Source of the DNA: Amblyomma americanum | Taxonomy: Eukaryota > Arthropoda > Arachnida > Ixodida > Ixodidae | NCBI RefSeq assembly: GCF_052857255.1 | Contig: NC_135497.1 | Coordinates: 183,558,204-183,622,203, forward strand | DNA length: 64,000 nt | Direction: 5' to 3' | Shown: piece by piece, positions 44,591 to 57,815 of the stretch | Layout of the letters: every line of letters starts with the position of its first letter | Numbering within the stretch: the stretch's first letter is position 1 | Made by a program: the position numbers and the translations under genes | Notes under the pieces: model-generated | Told to the model about the DNA's origin: nothing | The model's database searches: none | Seen by the model: only the letters and a program-made list of their open reading frames with translations

Positions 44591-45757
44591 ACGTAATCGC
44601 CTACGTCAAGATCGGCGAACCAAAACCCGCAAACGACGTTTTTATTGCTGAAGGGCGGCAATTGCGCTATCTGTTTTTGAAATGGAAAACGTCACGACAA
44701 GGCTGCCGAGGCGAGCTTTGGAAGAAGCGCAGGCCCTTTGAATATGCCGTTCCGGCCGTTTCGTCTGCTTCAACTGAAGCGCTTACAACATTTTCTGCTA
44801 ATTGAGCGGAAAGAAATTTCACAACTGATTTAACAAGGCTTTACCTTTCAAAGAATATTGTTTGCAATGCTCGCCTCGACGGCCTTGTTGTGACGCTTTG
44901 CACTGCCGAAAACAGATGGCGCCACTGCCGCCCTTCAGCGAAAAAATGTTTGCGGGTTTTGGTTCGCCGATCCCTACGTAGGCGGTTACTTTTTTGCATC
45001 ATGCACGGCTCAGCTAAGTAAGTACCGTTGTCAAACTTGCTACGATACAAAAGTTACCATAATACGTAAGCTCTGTGATGCAGGTTCACCGCAAATGAGC
45101 GAGCGGTCGAGGCGGGGAAATTTTTTTAAGTGTTCACGATAAAAGCGCACAATACTGTATATGAACTGGCTTGTGAGTGCAACACTAAGCCTAAAAAAGC
45201 GCGGAAGGCATTGTTGCTTCATGTACTTGGCCTGGATGCTTGTCGTATCGCACAGACGTTCCACCCTGCCGCCGTAAACGAAGACGCAGACCCAGTGAAA
45301 TACATACTTGGCAAGTTTGACGAGTTATATTGCCCGTACAAGAACGTCCTACAAGCAGCGGCAGTGTTCAACTCTATGGTACAAAAGCCAGGTCAGTCAA
45401 TTGACGATTTTGTTACTGACCTTCGACGACAGGTCCAGAAATGCGACTTCGGTGACAAGTGCGACAGACTCATCGGTGACCGCGTGGCGGTTGGAATCCG
45501 CGATGGAGCTCTCCGCGAACGGCTCTTTCGGGAGCGCGACCTCACTCTGGAAAAAATCGTCTCAGCGTGTAAGGCAGCGGAAATATCAAAGAAACGTGCA
45601 AGAGATTGTAACCAGTGATCAATAGCCAGATGAGAATGCCGTTCACACATAAAATCGGAAACACACGAAGACAGCTGGTCTTCCGCTAGGTATCAACAAG
45701 CCTCAGCATCATTGCTCGTCTCAAAGGTCTAATCGCGAATGTTCTCGCTGTGGAACC

Positions 45758-48700
45758 TTGCACGCTCCACAACAATGCCCAGCATTTGGCAAAAACTGTT
45801 ACAACTGTGACAAACTTGGCCATTTCGCGCACCTGTGCAAGCTGCCACGTCAGCATACAGCAGCGCATCGGCTGCGAGTCGGACAGCTTCATGAGCATCC
45901 ACCACAAGACTCGCAGGAGGAATTATACTTGGGTGGCGTGACTAAGGGTAGTGTCAGTGCCAACGCAACAGACTTGAACGAAACTGTCAGTGCTAATGGA
46001 CACGAGGTGACATTCAAGTTAGACACCGGCTCGGACGTCAACATAATTCCAGAACAGATGTTCAAGCAGTGGCCATGCAGACCAGCAACCAAACCATCCA
46101 AAGCTAAAGTGACTACGTACAGTGGCCACCAGCTCCCTATAGACAGTGAATGTGAACTGTCTTGTGCGGCGAACAACACGGAGTGCCGACTGAGATTTCT
46201 GCTGGTGAAGGAGTCACTCAAGCCGATACTAGGAGCTGCTGCATGCACAACCCTGCTCTTGCTTTCCCGTGTGAAGACCCTTCAAGCAACGACAAAGTCA
46301 AATGACACAGTGCTGCAAGAACAGTTTCAGGAGGTACTGAATGATTTCCCTGACATATTTGAAGGAATTGGCCAGCTTCCGGGATATTATAGCATAAAGC
46401 TGCGCGAAGATACAGTGCCGGCAGTTTGTGCTCCTCGCAGAGTACCAAGTGCGCTCGAGGATAAGGTGAAAGAAGAGCTGAAGCGCATGAAGGAGAATGG
46501 CGTAATCACGCAAGAGGCAGAACATAGTGAATGGGTCCGTCTCACAGTGGTGTTAACTAAAAAAGACGAAACTGTTCGTTTGTGCCTTGATACACGGAAC
46601 CTCAATGCTGCAATAAAAAGGCAACACTACCGCATACTAGTACCAGAAGAGCTTTTAGCAAGCCTGAATGGCTTAACAGTTTTCTCTGTCCTTGATGCCA
46701 AGAGTGCCTTTTGGCAACTTACTTTGGATGAACCAATGTCACGGCTTTGTTCATTCACAACGCCATGGGGCCGTTACCGTTTTTTTTCGAGTACCGTTTG
46801 GGCTTAGAACAGCCCCCGAGCTGTTCCAGCAGGCCATTGACAAGGTATTTGGAAGACAGGCCATTGTGAAGCCGCATTTTGATGACATACTGGTTGCCTC
46901 AAGGACTTCGGAAGAACATCTCACAACTGTTCTGATCATAGGTAGACAAAACAACCTGAAGCTTAACAAATCAAAACTGAAGTTAGGACTTGCAGCCATT
47001 AAATATCTGCGTCACCAGCTCTCCTCAGATGGGCTGTCCCCAGACCCTGGCAAGGTCAGATCGATTGAGGCCATGTCACTTCCATCAAACAAGTCAGAAC
47101 TGCAAAGATTCTTAGGAATGGTGACGTATCTCACGAAGTTCATCCCTAATTTTTCGGCAACTTCCAGTCCTCTGCGTGAGCTTCTCAAGGAAGATGTAGC
47201 GTGGCACTGGACAAGCCAGCACACAGAGACTTTCAAGTTCATCAAACAGAAGCTCACAACAGCACCTGTGTTGCGTTACTTTGACCCATCCAAGCCAATC
47301 ACACTTTCAACATATGCCAGCTCATATGGCCTGGGATCAGTTCTCTTGCAGGAAGGCAGACCAATCGCATACGCTTCTGCAGCTCTTACGCACCCTTAAC
47401 AACATTATGCACAAATAGAGAAAGAAAGTTTAGCTTTAGTGTTCGCATGTGAGTGGTTCCACTATTACACCTTTGGCCGCACTGTTACAGCGGAAACAGA
47501 CCACAAACCTCTTGTTGGACTCCAGACAAAGGACCTAAGAAAAATGTCACCAAGACTGCAAAGACTTTTGCTCCGGCTACAGTGCTACAGCACTAAACCT
47601 GTGCATGTACCGAGGAAACAACTTACTGTGGCTGATGCACTGTCAAGATCCCCAAACCCCGAATCCAAGATGGAAACTACAGACAGTGATCCAGGACTGT
47701 TGGTGTCCAGTCTGGTTCAAGCGTCGCACACCAAGCTCAAGCAGATCCAAGAAGCAACAGGTCGGGATCCAGTCTTGCAGCAACTAACCAAGTACATTCA
47801 ACAAGGTTGGCCTGATCGCCTTAGTGATGTTCATCCAATGGCTAGACTATACTTTCACATACGGAGTGAACTGTATACCACAGACGGCTTCATTTGCTGT
47901 GGTCAACGGCTTGTCATTCCAGCAGTTCTCCAGGCTGATGTTCTTGAGAAACTCCATCAGGCACATTGTGGCTTGTAAAGGACTAGCAAGCCAGAGTGTT
48001 TATTGGCCCACACTCAACAAGGACATTGCCACCCTTGTCTAAAGCTGCGACACCTGCTAATCCACCCAGAAGGCAAATCCTCAGCAACCATTGCTTGACA
48101 GAGATCTGCCAGTTCGACCATGGGAAAAGTTGGCCGTCGATTTCTTTCACTGTAAAGACAATACATATATCCTTGTTGTTGACAACTTTTCGAAGCATGT
48201 TGAAGTGAAACGCATGAAAACCACTATGGCAATTTCAGTGATTTTGGTCCTGAAGGACATCTTTTCACGTTTTGGACTCCCCAATGTGCTTATCTCTGAT
48301 CAGGGACCACCGTTTGACTCACAGGCATTCAGAGCATTCCTGCAAGAATGGGATATTACTCATGAACCGTCATCACCCCACTACCCGAGGTCCAATGGGC
48401 AGGTCGAGAGAACAATACAGACTGTTAAGTCCATGCTGATCAAGTCGCACAGCGATGGCAAAGATCTGCTTGGTTCTCCTCAACTACCGCGCCACCCCTA
48501 CCATTGGAGCATGTTCCCCAGAAGAGTTGTTATTGGGAACAAAATTGAGAGCGTTCATACCGACCTTGCCCCATGACCTGAAACCACACTACCCGACAGG
48601 TGCACATCAGAGGCTCCTCAAACGCAGACAGAGTGCACAGCACAGATATGGAGACAACCACCCTCGCAACTTGCACCTCTGAAGAAACATCAACCTGTAT

Positions 48701-49005
48701 GGGTGAGGCACATGAATGACTGGAAAAAAGCAGTTGTCACACAGGTTGGTCCTCAACCAAGGCGCTATACAGTGCAATCCACAAGTGGAGCAATTTATGT
48801 GCGTAACTGTGGGCACCTGAGGCCATGCACTCAGGTGGTCCGGGAAGCCACTCCAACAGCAGAAGACTACACCCTGGACGAATCGCGGCCAACAAGTGCC
48901 AACAATGCTACACCTCACAACTATCCTGAAGAAGCAAGACATGCGGCGACATACGGGACAAGGGCTGGAAGAGCCATACGGCCACCGGCCAGATTCCAGA
49001 ACTGA
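45758..49005 (+). pseudogene. gypsy2 Pol remnants, right arm
   Basis: Zinc knuckle CYNCDKLGHFAHLC is intact. Protease LDTGSDVN and RT ('VLDAKSAFWQLTLDEP', 'HFDDILVAS') follow. A frameshift in a T run near 46790 is private to this arm. RNase H 'TLSTYASSYGLGSVL' has TDAS-type Asp replaced. A stop at 47398 is shared with the left arm. Connection domain 'NLTVADALSRSP'-like sequence, integrase D,D,E ('VDFFHCKDNTY', 'LISDQGPPFDS', 'SNGQVERTIQ') at 48091-48450, and a C-terminal chromodomain-less tail follow. Resembles the Mag-like branch of Ty3/gypsy. Inactive. Confidence 0.88.
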
Positions 49006-49063
49006 ACGTTATGAAGTGCGTGTTTTATTTTTGTATTGGAGTGTTGTCACTCAGAAAGGGGCG

Positions 49064-49155
49064 TGTTGTGTATCTTGTGGCACCCACTACACATTCGCAG
49101 TTTTAATAAAGGTTAGGCCAGTCGTAGCCGCCAGAGTCGTTCCTTTCAATGGAGT
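49064..49155 (+). repeat. gypsy2 3' LTR, first part (right arm)
   Basis: tgttgtgtatc to 'caatggagt', then cut by LINE3. It continues at 52330 with 'actcgcggcttcg'. Confidence 0.8.
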
Positions 49156-52100
49156 TTGCAATATTGCAATAGAACAGAGGGCAACAGAAATGGGGATGGA
49201 ATTGGGGCATTCTTTTATAAAAGTATGAATTTTCAAAGGGTTAAACTGGGATGCAAGGAACATTTATGGCTAAAAGGAACAGTGACAGCAAGCAAACACA
49301 CCTTGGCTTTGTATACCTGTGGACAGGAGCTAATGCCAAAGAGGAGAACAGGAAAATGTTAGAATGTATTGCAAGCGACATTGATGAGCTAGGACAGGGC
49401 GAGATAATTATATTAGGCGACATGAATGCACATATAGAAACCTGGATGGGTACACGGATTCGACAGGAAGCATGCTGCAGGACGTGTGACAGGCATGATT
49501 TAGTTGTATGCAACAGTACCGAGAAGTGTGAAGGGCTCATAACATGGGAGGCGAGGAGTGTGCACTCAACGATAGATTATGCACTAATGTCACAGGATGT
49601 ATAATAGATTAGGGGTAATGAGCATAGATGAACATGGTTCCAGAAGTTAAGGTAGTGACCACAAGCGTATCAAGTTGAGCTTCAGAAGAGAAACCAATGT
49701 AGGACTGAAGCGAGATGAACAGAGGGGAATTTTTACTCAGAAAAGCAATTGGAAGCAGCAGCCAAACAACTTGAGAAAGTAATTTTTGAGGATAGTGAAA
49801 CAGAATGGTCTTATACCAAATTAACTCGATTACTGGGGCTAGAGCTAGCTAAGGTGCAAGTAAGGCTAAAAGGGAAAAGACGCAAACCCAAGAGTTGGTG
49901 GGATGAGGATGTCAAGAGGGCGATAGAGAAACGTCAGGAAGCGTCCAGGGAACACAGATATTCCAAGAAGAGGGGGGAACCAAAATTTGAAGTAGACAGA
50001 AAGTGGGATACCTTCATAAAGTGTAGAAGGGAAGTATCCTATTTGATTAATGAGAAAATTGGAAGAAATGGTGCCCAATGGATGTCAAAAGTAAATAAGG
50101 ATAGAAAAGCAGCTCAAAAATTCTAGAAACATCGAAATGCAATGAGTAATAAGACTAGGCTAGAACAAAGGTTTATTGTTACAGATGAAGGTATTCAACT
50201 TGAAGATGATGAAGCAAGAAAACACATAGGAACAAAGATGACACAAAAATTTAAAGAAAGGAATATCGTACATAATATATCGAAGGAGGATAGACCGGTT
50301 ACTGCAATAGCTTCACTTGAGCAAGGAGAGTGGGAAAGGGCAGAGAAGAAGGTTCCTAGTGGCACATCAACAGGACCAGATGGTATCCCGATTATGTTGA
50401 TAAAGAAGCTAGGACCAAAATCCAAGCAAACAATTATACAGGTAGTGAACAAAATGATAGTGGATGAGAAAGTCCCCGATTAATGGCGGTTAAGTAGACT
50501 GAACATGATATATAAGGGAAAGGGGGACAAAGCTGACGTAAGTAACTATCGTCCCATAACAGTGACATCTGTGGTTTACAGGGTTGTGATGCAGATTATA
50601 AAGGATAGATTGCAGGCTTGGGTGGAGAACGAGGGGGTGCTAGGGGAACTACAAAATGGGTTTCGGAAAAAAAGGAGGTTGGAGGACAATCTGTTTTCAT
50701 TGACGCAGTGTATAGAGATTGCTGAAAAGGAACACCGGCCCCTATGGCTAGCATTTATGGATATTAGGGGAGCCTATGACGTTACTAAGGAGTATGTGTG
50801 GGACATACTGGGCACATTGGATGTGGAAGATGGAGTAATTAATCTTTTAAAAGATATATATATATAAAGGTAACAGAGTGCTCATAAAATGAAAAAAATT
50901 GTGTCAAGGCCTGTAAGGATACAGCGGGGGCTTAGACAAGGATGTCCTCTGTCACCTTTGTTGTTCATGTTGTACCAGCAAGGGTTGGAGACCAAGCTAC
51001 AGGGGAGCGGACTAGGCTTCAACCTTTCTTTTTTCAAGCAAGGGGAATGGATTAAACAGTCATTACTGGGACTAATATGCGCGAATGATATAGTGCTAAT
51101 AGCTGACAACAAGGAAGACTTGCAGAAGTTGATAGACATATGTGGTACAGAGGGAGATAGATTAGGTTTCAAGTATAGTAAGGAAAAATCTGCAGTCATG
51201 ATATTTAATGAAGAGGGTGGCGAGCATAGAATACAGGAGTTCATGCTAGAAGTAGTGGAGGAGTACAAGTATCTTGGGGTGTGGATAAATAACAGTGGTG
51301 AGTATCTGACAGAGCATGAAAATTATGTAATGAATAAAGCTAGTAGGAATGCAGCTGTCATGAAAAATAGGGCACTGTGGAATTACAATAGGTGTGAAGT
51401 ACGTGGTAAGAGGGATCTGGTAAGGGTTGATGGTCCCTAGCCTGACTTTCGGTAATGCGGTCCTGTGCATGAAACCAGATATTCAAGCAAGGTTAGAAAT
51501 TAAACAACGGGGAGTAGGGAGGTTAGCTTTGGGAGCACGTGACAATACACCAAATCTGGGGGTACAGGGTGATATGAGATGGGTGTCTTTCGAGAGCAGA
51601 GATGCTAGCAGTAAGATAGCATTTGAGGAACGATTGAGAAAGATGGAGGAAAAGCAGTGGGCTAGGAAAGTTTTCAGATACCTGTATTTAAAGAATGTTG
51701 ACACGAAATGGAGAAAGCGAACTAGAAAATTGACAAGCAAATATCTGGACAGCAGTAAAGGGGCAAATCAGCAATTATCGGTCAAGAAAACGGTTAAAGA
51801 AACAGAGAGAGCTCTGTTGAAAACAGGGATGCTGACGAAACCGGCACTGGGAACATACCGGACCTTTAAACAGGAAATTGCCAAAGAAAATATCTATGAT
51901 AATTGTAGGGGAAGCTCTTTGTTGTTTGAGGCCAGGACTGGAGTTTTGCGGAAGACGTATAGAGTCAGGCACCAAGAGATAGACACATTGTGCATAGCGT
52001 GCGGAGAGGAGGAGGAAACGGCTGAACACTTGATACTTTTTTGTAAAGGGCTTCACCCTACAGTGGAAAGCAGCGGGGATGATTTACCCAAGGCATTGGG

Positions 52101-52329
52101 GTTTAAGGATAGTAAAGGGAAAGTAGATTTTAAGCAGGTAGAAGTAACCAAGCGAAGGTTATATGATTGGTGGCTAAAAGCAATACAGGAGTAAAATTTC
52201 AAAAGTCGTGGCTAGGTGGCTTGAGCCACCTAGCCATGACTTGAGCCACCCTCCGATTTAAAGGGTTCAGCCGCATCCATCCATCCATCCATCCATCCAT
52301 CCATCCATCCATCCATCCATCCATCCATC
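49156..52329 (+). pseudogene. LINE3, right-arm copy
   Basis: 5' truncated APE-type LINE. Endonuclease 'LGDMNAHIETWMG' is at 49251-49604, the pre-RT region at 49749-50483, and RT pieces at 50505-51440 ('ICANDIVLIAD', with the first catalytic Asp changed to Asn). The C-terminal piece 51427-52194 is a 256-codon open frame ending in a 'CIACGEEEETAEHLILFC' zinc-type motif. Stem-loop at about 52203-52242, then a CCAT tail. Not functional. Confidence 0.82.
52276..52329. repeat. CCAT microsatellite (LINE3 tail)
   Basis: 54 bases, the mirror of the much longer ATGG tracts around gypsy1 in the left arm. Shows the state of the tail without gypsy1. Confidence 0.95.
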
Positions 52330-52389
52330 ACTCGCGGCTTCGTGCCGCCGCATCTTTAAACCTGACGCAACAAACCAAACGACATAACA
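52330..52389 (+). repeat. gypsy2 3' LTR, last part (right arm)
   Basis: 'actcgcggcttcgtgccg' to 'gacataaca', identical in layout to the end of the 5' LTR at 41514-41573. Marks the outer end of gypsy2. Confidence 0.8.
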
Positions 52390-52969
52390 TGCGCCTTCCG
52401 GATTTCAACCATATTTTTCAGGCAGAGTTTCTGGCAATAGTAGTGGCAGTAATTACCGATTTTTTGTCTTTGTGTTCGTCCCACGCCGCACATGTTGACG
52501 GTCCCACTTTAAACACATTCTCACTATATACACACCATACACCATATATAGGGCATACACCAGCATACACAGATCAACGTCGTCTGCTCTCGTTGCTGCA
52601 ATTTGCGCAGCGAGGACTCTGGTCCTACTTCCACAGGCGACCGAAGTGGCAGTTTTTCCTTATAAGTGAGTGACTGGTGCCGCAAAATTGTTAATAACAG
52701 TTACGCAGTTATCCTTCGGTATAGGTAGGGTCCGGTTACACTAGGCCGATGCGACGCCGATCGACGGTAGGTTGGCTGGACGGTGCACGTGCAGATGCCG
52801 TCGCTGATGCACTGGTCTGTCAAGCTAGAGCGACGACGACGCCAGCACGACCAACAACCCCGTATTGCAGTAGTGTAAGGAGTGAACTTAGTGGGAACTG
52901 GCAGAGTGTTGTGGGGCACTATAGTTGGTATGACATTCTATAAACTTCAGAATTTCAAAACTTATTGTA

Positions 52970-54415
52970 CCTGATGCTAGCTACGGCGACATACGTACGC
53001 GATGTGCGTGCGAAGATGTGCTTTCATGCGGTGCCTGCGCATAGGACCTATTGGCGAGGCAAGCCGCACGACAGTGCCGCTCGCCGCTCGGCGGGATAAT
53101 TTTGGCATGACGTAAATCCTGAGGTACAATACCCTTCTACCAGAGTTTATTATTGAAGTAGTCAGTGATGGCTTGGATATGCGCATGACTGAGGTTACGA
53201 AGAATAATGTTTGTGATTTTATCCGCTCCAGGAGCGGTGTTTCGCGGCGATGCATGGGCTGCGGGTTGTACCTCGGCTATTGTTATTGGAGCATCAAGCG
53301 TGGGGTTTTGAAGGTCGTTGTAGGTGGTTGGACAAGGTGGTATTGGAGGGCCGCCAATGTAACGCGATCGCAAAGCGTCCGTGAATTCCTTGTCGGCCCG
53401 ATTGAATTGTTGAACTAATGTTTAGAGTGTACGATTTGTGGCCGATTTGGCTTTGTCGGGTTCAATGAGACTGCGGAGGATGGACCAGGTTTGCTTGCTT
53501 GCTTGCTGCTGTTGTCAGGAAGAATGAAAAGTGAAGTGCAAAGGCCTGCCACTGGCTCAAGCTGAGCCACAATTGCTACGACGTTCTGAAAGTAGGACAG
53601 TTGAAAGATAGGATAGAAAAGACACGCGCTATAATGTCCCAGGCCGATCCCCGAGGCAGTGCAATACTGGACCAACCTGTGACAGGGGTGAAGCAAGCTT
53701 CAAGCACTCCGCCATATTTCCAAAAATAAGTTTAATATCTGGGGTCCAAATGGGACCAGGTTTGAGCAGTACTGAGGGTTCCTTTCAAGGCGGCACAGAA
53801 TTCGAACTGTACCCAATTTTGTTGGGCAAGTTGGATGGAATATTGCTGAGCTTCCTTCGTGGTGGCAGCAATTCGCAGGCGAGGTGGAGTTGTTTATTGA
53901 GTCTCTGCTGTTTCCAACGTCTTATGACTTTCTTTCTCGTCTCCCACAGCTGTAGAAGATGTCGATCAATTTCCGGAGGGGCGGCCGTGCGATTTATGGT
54001 TTGAGTAGCGGAAACATGAGTATCTTGTATGTGTCGTGCCCACTCTGTTATACTCGTGATCCTTCCTTCGAGTTGGGGGAATTTAAAAATGCTTTCCAAT
54101 TAGTGATCTTCGAATCTGCAGTGAAACGTCTGAGCTTGGGAGCGGAGATTGCTGTACTCAGGATGTAATGATCACTCCCTAGGGTCTCACCGAGGTTTGT
54201 CCATGTGACGTTAGTAGCGTTCTTTGTAAAAGATCGATCGGGACTGGTGTCTGCATAAGCTGTCGCCGATTCTGGTAGGTGTCGTAAAGTCCATGGCTAT
54301 AGCTTAAGGCCTTCCCTGTCCACTGCTGCCAACAGGGAGGTGCCTTTTCTGGTGTCCTTTGTATACCCCCAGGTCGTATGGGGCGCGTTCAGGACGCCTA
54401 ATATTTCAAGCTTGA
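52970..54415 (-). pseudogene. Jockey/I-like LINE fragment, right arm
   Basis: Mirror of 14835-16310, including the 261 bp retro-insertion with caaacctggtcc-type duplication. Endonuclease SDHY region, linker and RT N-terminal region, all broken. Confidence 0.65.
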
Positions 54416-54502
54416 TTTGATTTTGACTGCTATTCGAGCACATTCCTGGAGCATGGTCCCGAGTGCTGTGCTGTGTTTAAATTATTCCGGGGCCCTCCAC
54501 TA

Positions 54503-54914
<412 letters not shown>

Positions 54915-55129
54915 TAGAAACGCAAAGTAGAGAAGTGTCCCTCAGGACGCGATTGAGGGGTCCACCGATAAACGAGGCAGTTACGGCACCTTTCATTTGC
55001 TCAAAAAAAAAACAACATCGAATGTAGTGTACAGCGGGAGTGAGAAAACTACTGCGTTTTTTTTCTTTCCTGAAACAAATGTATATTTTTTTGTTATCTT
55101 GGCAGTGCTCTTGAGCTACTTACTCCCTT

Positions 55130-56929
55130 GTTACCGTGCAGGCTCGTGCAAGCGCACGGCCGCCTTCAAACGACAAAGGCGGCAGGCCAGGTTGCGCTGC
55201 TGTTACTACTAGACGTCTCGGGCGCTTTTGACAACGTTCACCGCGCACCAATTCTCGCGGTGCTTGAGGGGGCTGGTGTGAGCGGGCGCCTTTTGCGATA
55301 CGTTCATGGCTTCCTGAGCGGGCGCACCATGCGCGTACGAGTAGAGGGTAAGCTCTCCAAGCCTCGCCCGGTCGACATGGGCGTGCCGCAGGGCTCTGTC
55401 CTATCACCATTTCTGTTTAATGTGGCCATGTCGGTGGTGCCGGCCTCCCTCCCCACGAGCGGCCGACACCATGTGTACATGTCCATATATGCAGACGACA
55501 TAGCTCTGCGGTGCCGGGGACCACCGGGCGAGGCGTTCCGCGTGCGGGGGTGCCTTCAGGCAGCCCTGACCGCAATCGATGCCAGCTTGCGCGGCCTTGG
55601 TCTGTCGCTGAGCGCGGACAATTCGGTGGCCATGGCCTGCGTTTCGCGCTCGCGCGCGCACCTTGCGCCACTGTCACTGGACGGGACTCCGATTCCTTGG
55701 CATAAATCGGTACGGTACCTTGGCCTGCACATCGACTGGCGCCTTTCCTTCCGCCCCGCGGCGACTAAGGCCTGTCTGCAGATGAAGAGGATCACCGCCG
55801 CTGTGCACAAGCTCACCGCTCGAGGCCAGGGTATCTCCCAGCAAGCCGCGCTGCGGCTATACAATGCCGCAGCTTTGGGGGCGGTGCTCTATGCGCTGCC
55901 GCTCGTCACAGTGTGCAAGCCGTGCTGGAGGAAACTCGAGCTTTAGCACCGCAAGTCCCTGCGCGTGTGCCTAGGCCTGCCCAAAAACTCGCAGTGCGCC
56001 GCAACGTTGGCCGAGGCAGGAGCGTGGCCACTTGAGCTCCAAGCAGCGCGCAGGGCATTAAATCACATCGACCGGCTTCACCGCGCACCGTACGGCGGCT
56101 CGCTGCTGCAGCGTATGCGCTTGCATCCGCGCTCACGAATGGGCGCGGCGCTGCTCGAGTATGAGCAATTGACCCAATTGACCCTCTGTGCTGTGCAGCA
56201 GCTGGCCAGAGCCGTCATACACGAGGAGCTCCAGGACCATCTCCTCGTGTACACCGACGGCTCAGTGGCCCGCGACAGCTGCTCCCTTGCTGCGGCGGCC
56301 ACGATCTCCGCCCTGCGACTGCACAACCAGCAACACGCAGCCTTCCTGGGCTCCTCCACCACGGCGGAGTTGATGGGGATCCGGCTCGGGCTGGACCTGC
56401 TGCTCACCCTCGGCCCACCGCCGCCCAGGAGGGCTCTGCTGTGCGACTCCCGCGCCGCCCTCAGCCGCAGGGCAGTGCGCGCACTCGTGAGCGAACTTTG
56501 GTGAGCCTCTGTGCATTCCTCGAACACACGGGCTTGACGTCCCGTCTGTTCTCCGTCAGGTAGTTACACGCAGTGACCGAACGCTCCGCGAGTTCTACCT
56601 TGAATGATTAATAACTGGACGCCCCACTCCAGTTGTAACCAACGCAGTGCTGTGCGCGTGTGTGATTTAATTCCTCTAAAATGAACTAATCACGCGCACA
56701 ACCTGGACACATTTCTGATTGTGTAAATAGTTTGTACATATTACTTCTCCCCCTAACCTCTCTTCCTGTCCCATCACCTCTTTCATTTCACTTCTCCATT
56801 CTGCCTGCTATCCTTTATTTCCGCTGCCCCAGCTCAGGTGCTCCAGTATCGATGGCAGATGCCGGGGCTAGCAAAAATCTTTTCCTTCCCTTTTACTATT
56901 ATTTTTAATAAAAACCACTACCACCACCG
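55130..56929 (+). pseudogene. R1/I-like LINE: RT and part of RNase H, 5' truncated
   Basis: Starts inside the RT ('LLLLLDVSGAFDNVHRAPIL'). Motifs: 'VPQGSVLSPFLFNVAMS', 'YADDIALRC', 'RYLGLHIDWRLSF'. One in-frame stop at 55944 separates this from an RNase H domain: 'LLVYTDGSVARDS' (Asp), 'TTAELMGIRLGLDLL' (Glu), 'ALLCDSRAALSRR' (Asp). The RNase H C-terminus and zinc motif are lacking. A 3' untranslated part follows, ending in A-rich 'aataaaaaccactaccacc'. Absent from the left arm. GC-rich compared with its surroundings. Confidence 0.82.
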
Positions 56930-57815
56930 TTCGTTTTTATAAGGGAAGGAAACGCGCGACAACTGCCCCACACTGGGCGCACCCCTCACCGGTGCCATGA
57001 AATCAGTGATGAATAAGGTAGCGAATTCAGACCGAAAGTAAGCTTACCCGTCAGGCTACTCTGATAAAATAAAATTGGGTTAAAAGAATTTCGGAAGGGG
57101 CGAAATAATTGAAGACTATGGAGTGTGCGCTGACATCTCACTGATTGTGTGCAGTTCTAGAAGCGAAAGCTTAAGATCAACCAGTGCTTGTACGGCCGTT
57201 CGGCAGTACTGCATGAAGGTATGAGGCGAGTATCTACTTGATCTATTTAAACACTGTGTCGTGGGTAATTCGTTGCAAAAATACTGTTTGCGGCCCTTAC
57301 AGACTGACAGAAAAACTTTATTTATTCAGCAAGTGAGTGTTAGACCCAGCTGGGTCCCTGGGCCACTGCGCGGTTAGGCGGCAATAGTCGTTCTTTGTTC
57401 TATTGTCATGTTTAAGAGGGGCGAAGGCCAACCCTTTTAATGATGCTGTTTATTTATAAATGGAGGCTGACGGCCGTTTGTTGGGGAATTGGGCTGTTAA
57501 GCAAACAAAAACTTTGCAGTGGATTAGCTCGGCTATGCCAGGATATACGTAGCGTGAGCTAAGCTGAGCTGCTGAGCATCAATTGCAGCTGAGCAGCATT
57601 TTCGCTCTCTTTCTCCATGGCTATACCACATCATGGCAAACGCCCCGCTATATGTATACCCCCTGATACCTCTGCGCATGCGCACAAACTGAGAGGCGCT
57701 ATGAAGTGGCTCCCGACGCTGCGTCAGACTTAATTGTATCAGGACCGACGTTACGCTAATTCCTGCACCCTGGCCTCCTGTTGCTTTTTATTAAAATTTG
57801 TTTGTCTCACAATAC
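56930..57815. other. No recognised gene
   Basis: Right-arm-only sequence between a LINE and a SINE. Short frames only. Nothing identified. Confidence 0.4.

Larger units (their letters stand above)
41711..45157. mobile_element. Foldback/long-TIR DNA transposon, right arm
   Basis: Mirror of 32544-38900. TIRs are 41711-41870 and about 44990-45157. Internal inverted pair 44602-44740 against 44866-44990. TA lies at both borders. Split by the R2 element at 41882-44590. Confidence 0.75.
41625..45618 (+). pseudogene. gypsy2 Gag, split by nested elements (right arm)
   Basis: The N-terminus starts at ATG 41625 ('MAVFIRPPAHFEPGHTQAAW') and is cut at 41710 by the foldback element. The remainder resumes at about 45162 ('ELACECNTKPKKARKALLL') and runs to a stop at 45616 after 'EISKKRARDCNQ'. 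Capsid-like; the zinc knuckles lie beyond this stop in another frame. This reflects either a programmed shift or a mutation. Inactive because of the 3.4 kb insertion. Confidence 0.8.
41397..52389 (+). mobile_element. gypsy2, right-arm copy with nested insertions
   Basis: The same insertion as 16876-39194. 5' LTR at 41397-41573; 3' LTR split into 49064-49155 and 52330-52389 by LINE3. Flanks tgcgt and tgcgc fit a 5 bp duplication with one change. Contains the foldback transposon (41711-45157) and its R2 (41882-44590), but only a remnant of the RTE and no gypsy1. Confidence 0.85.
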
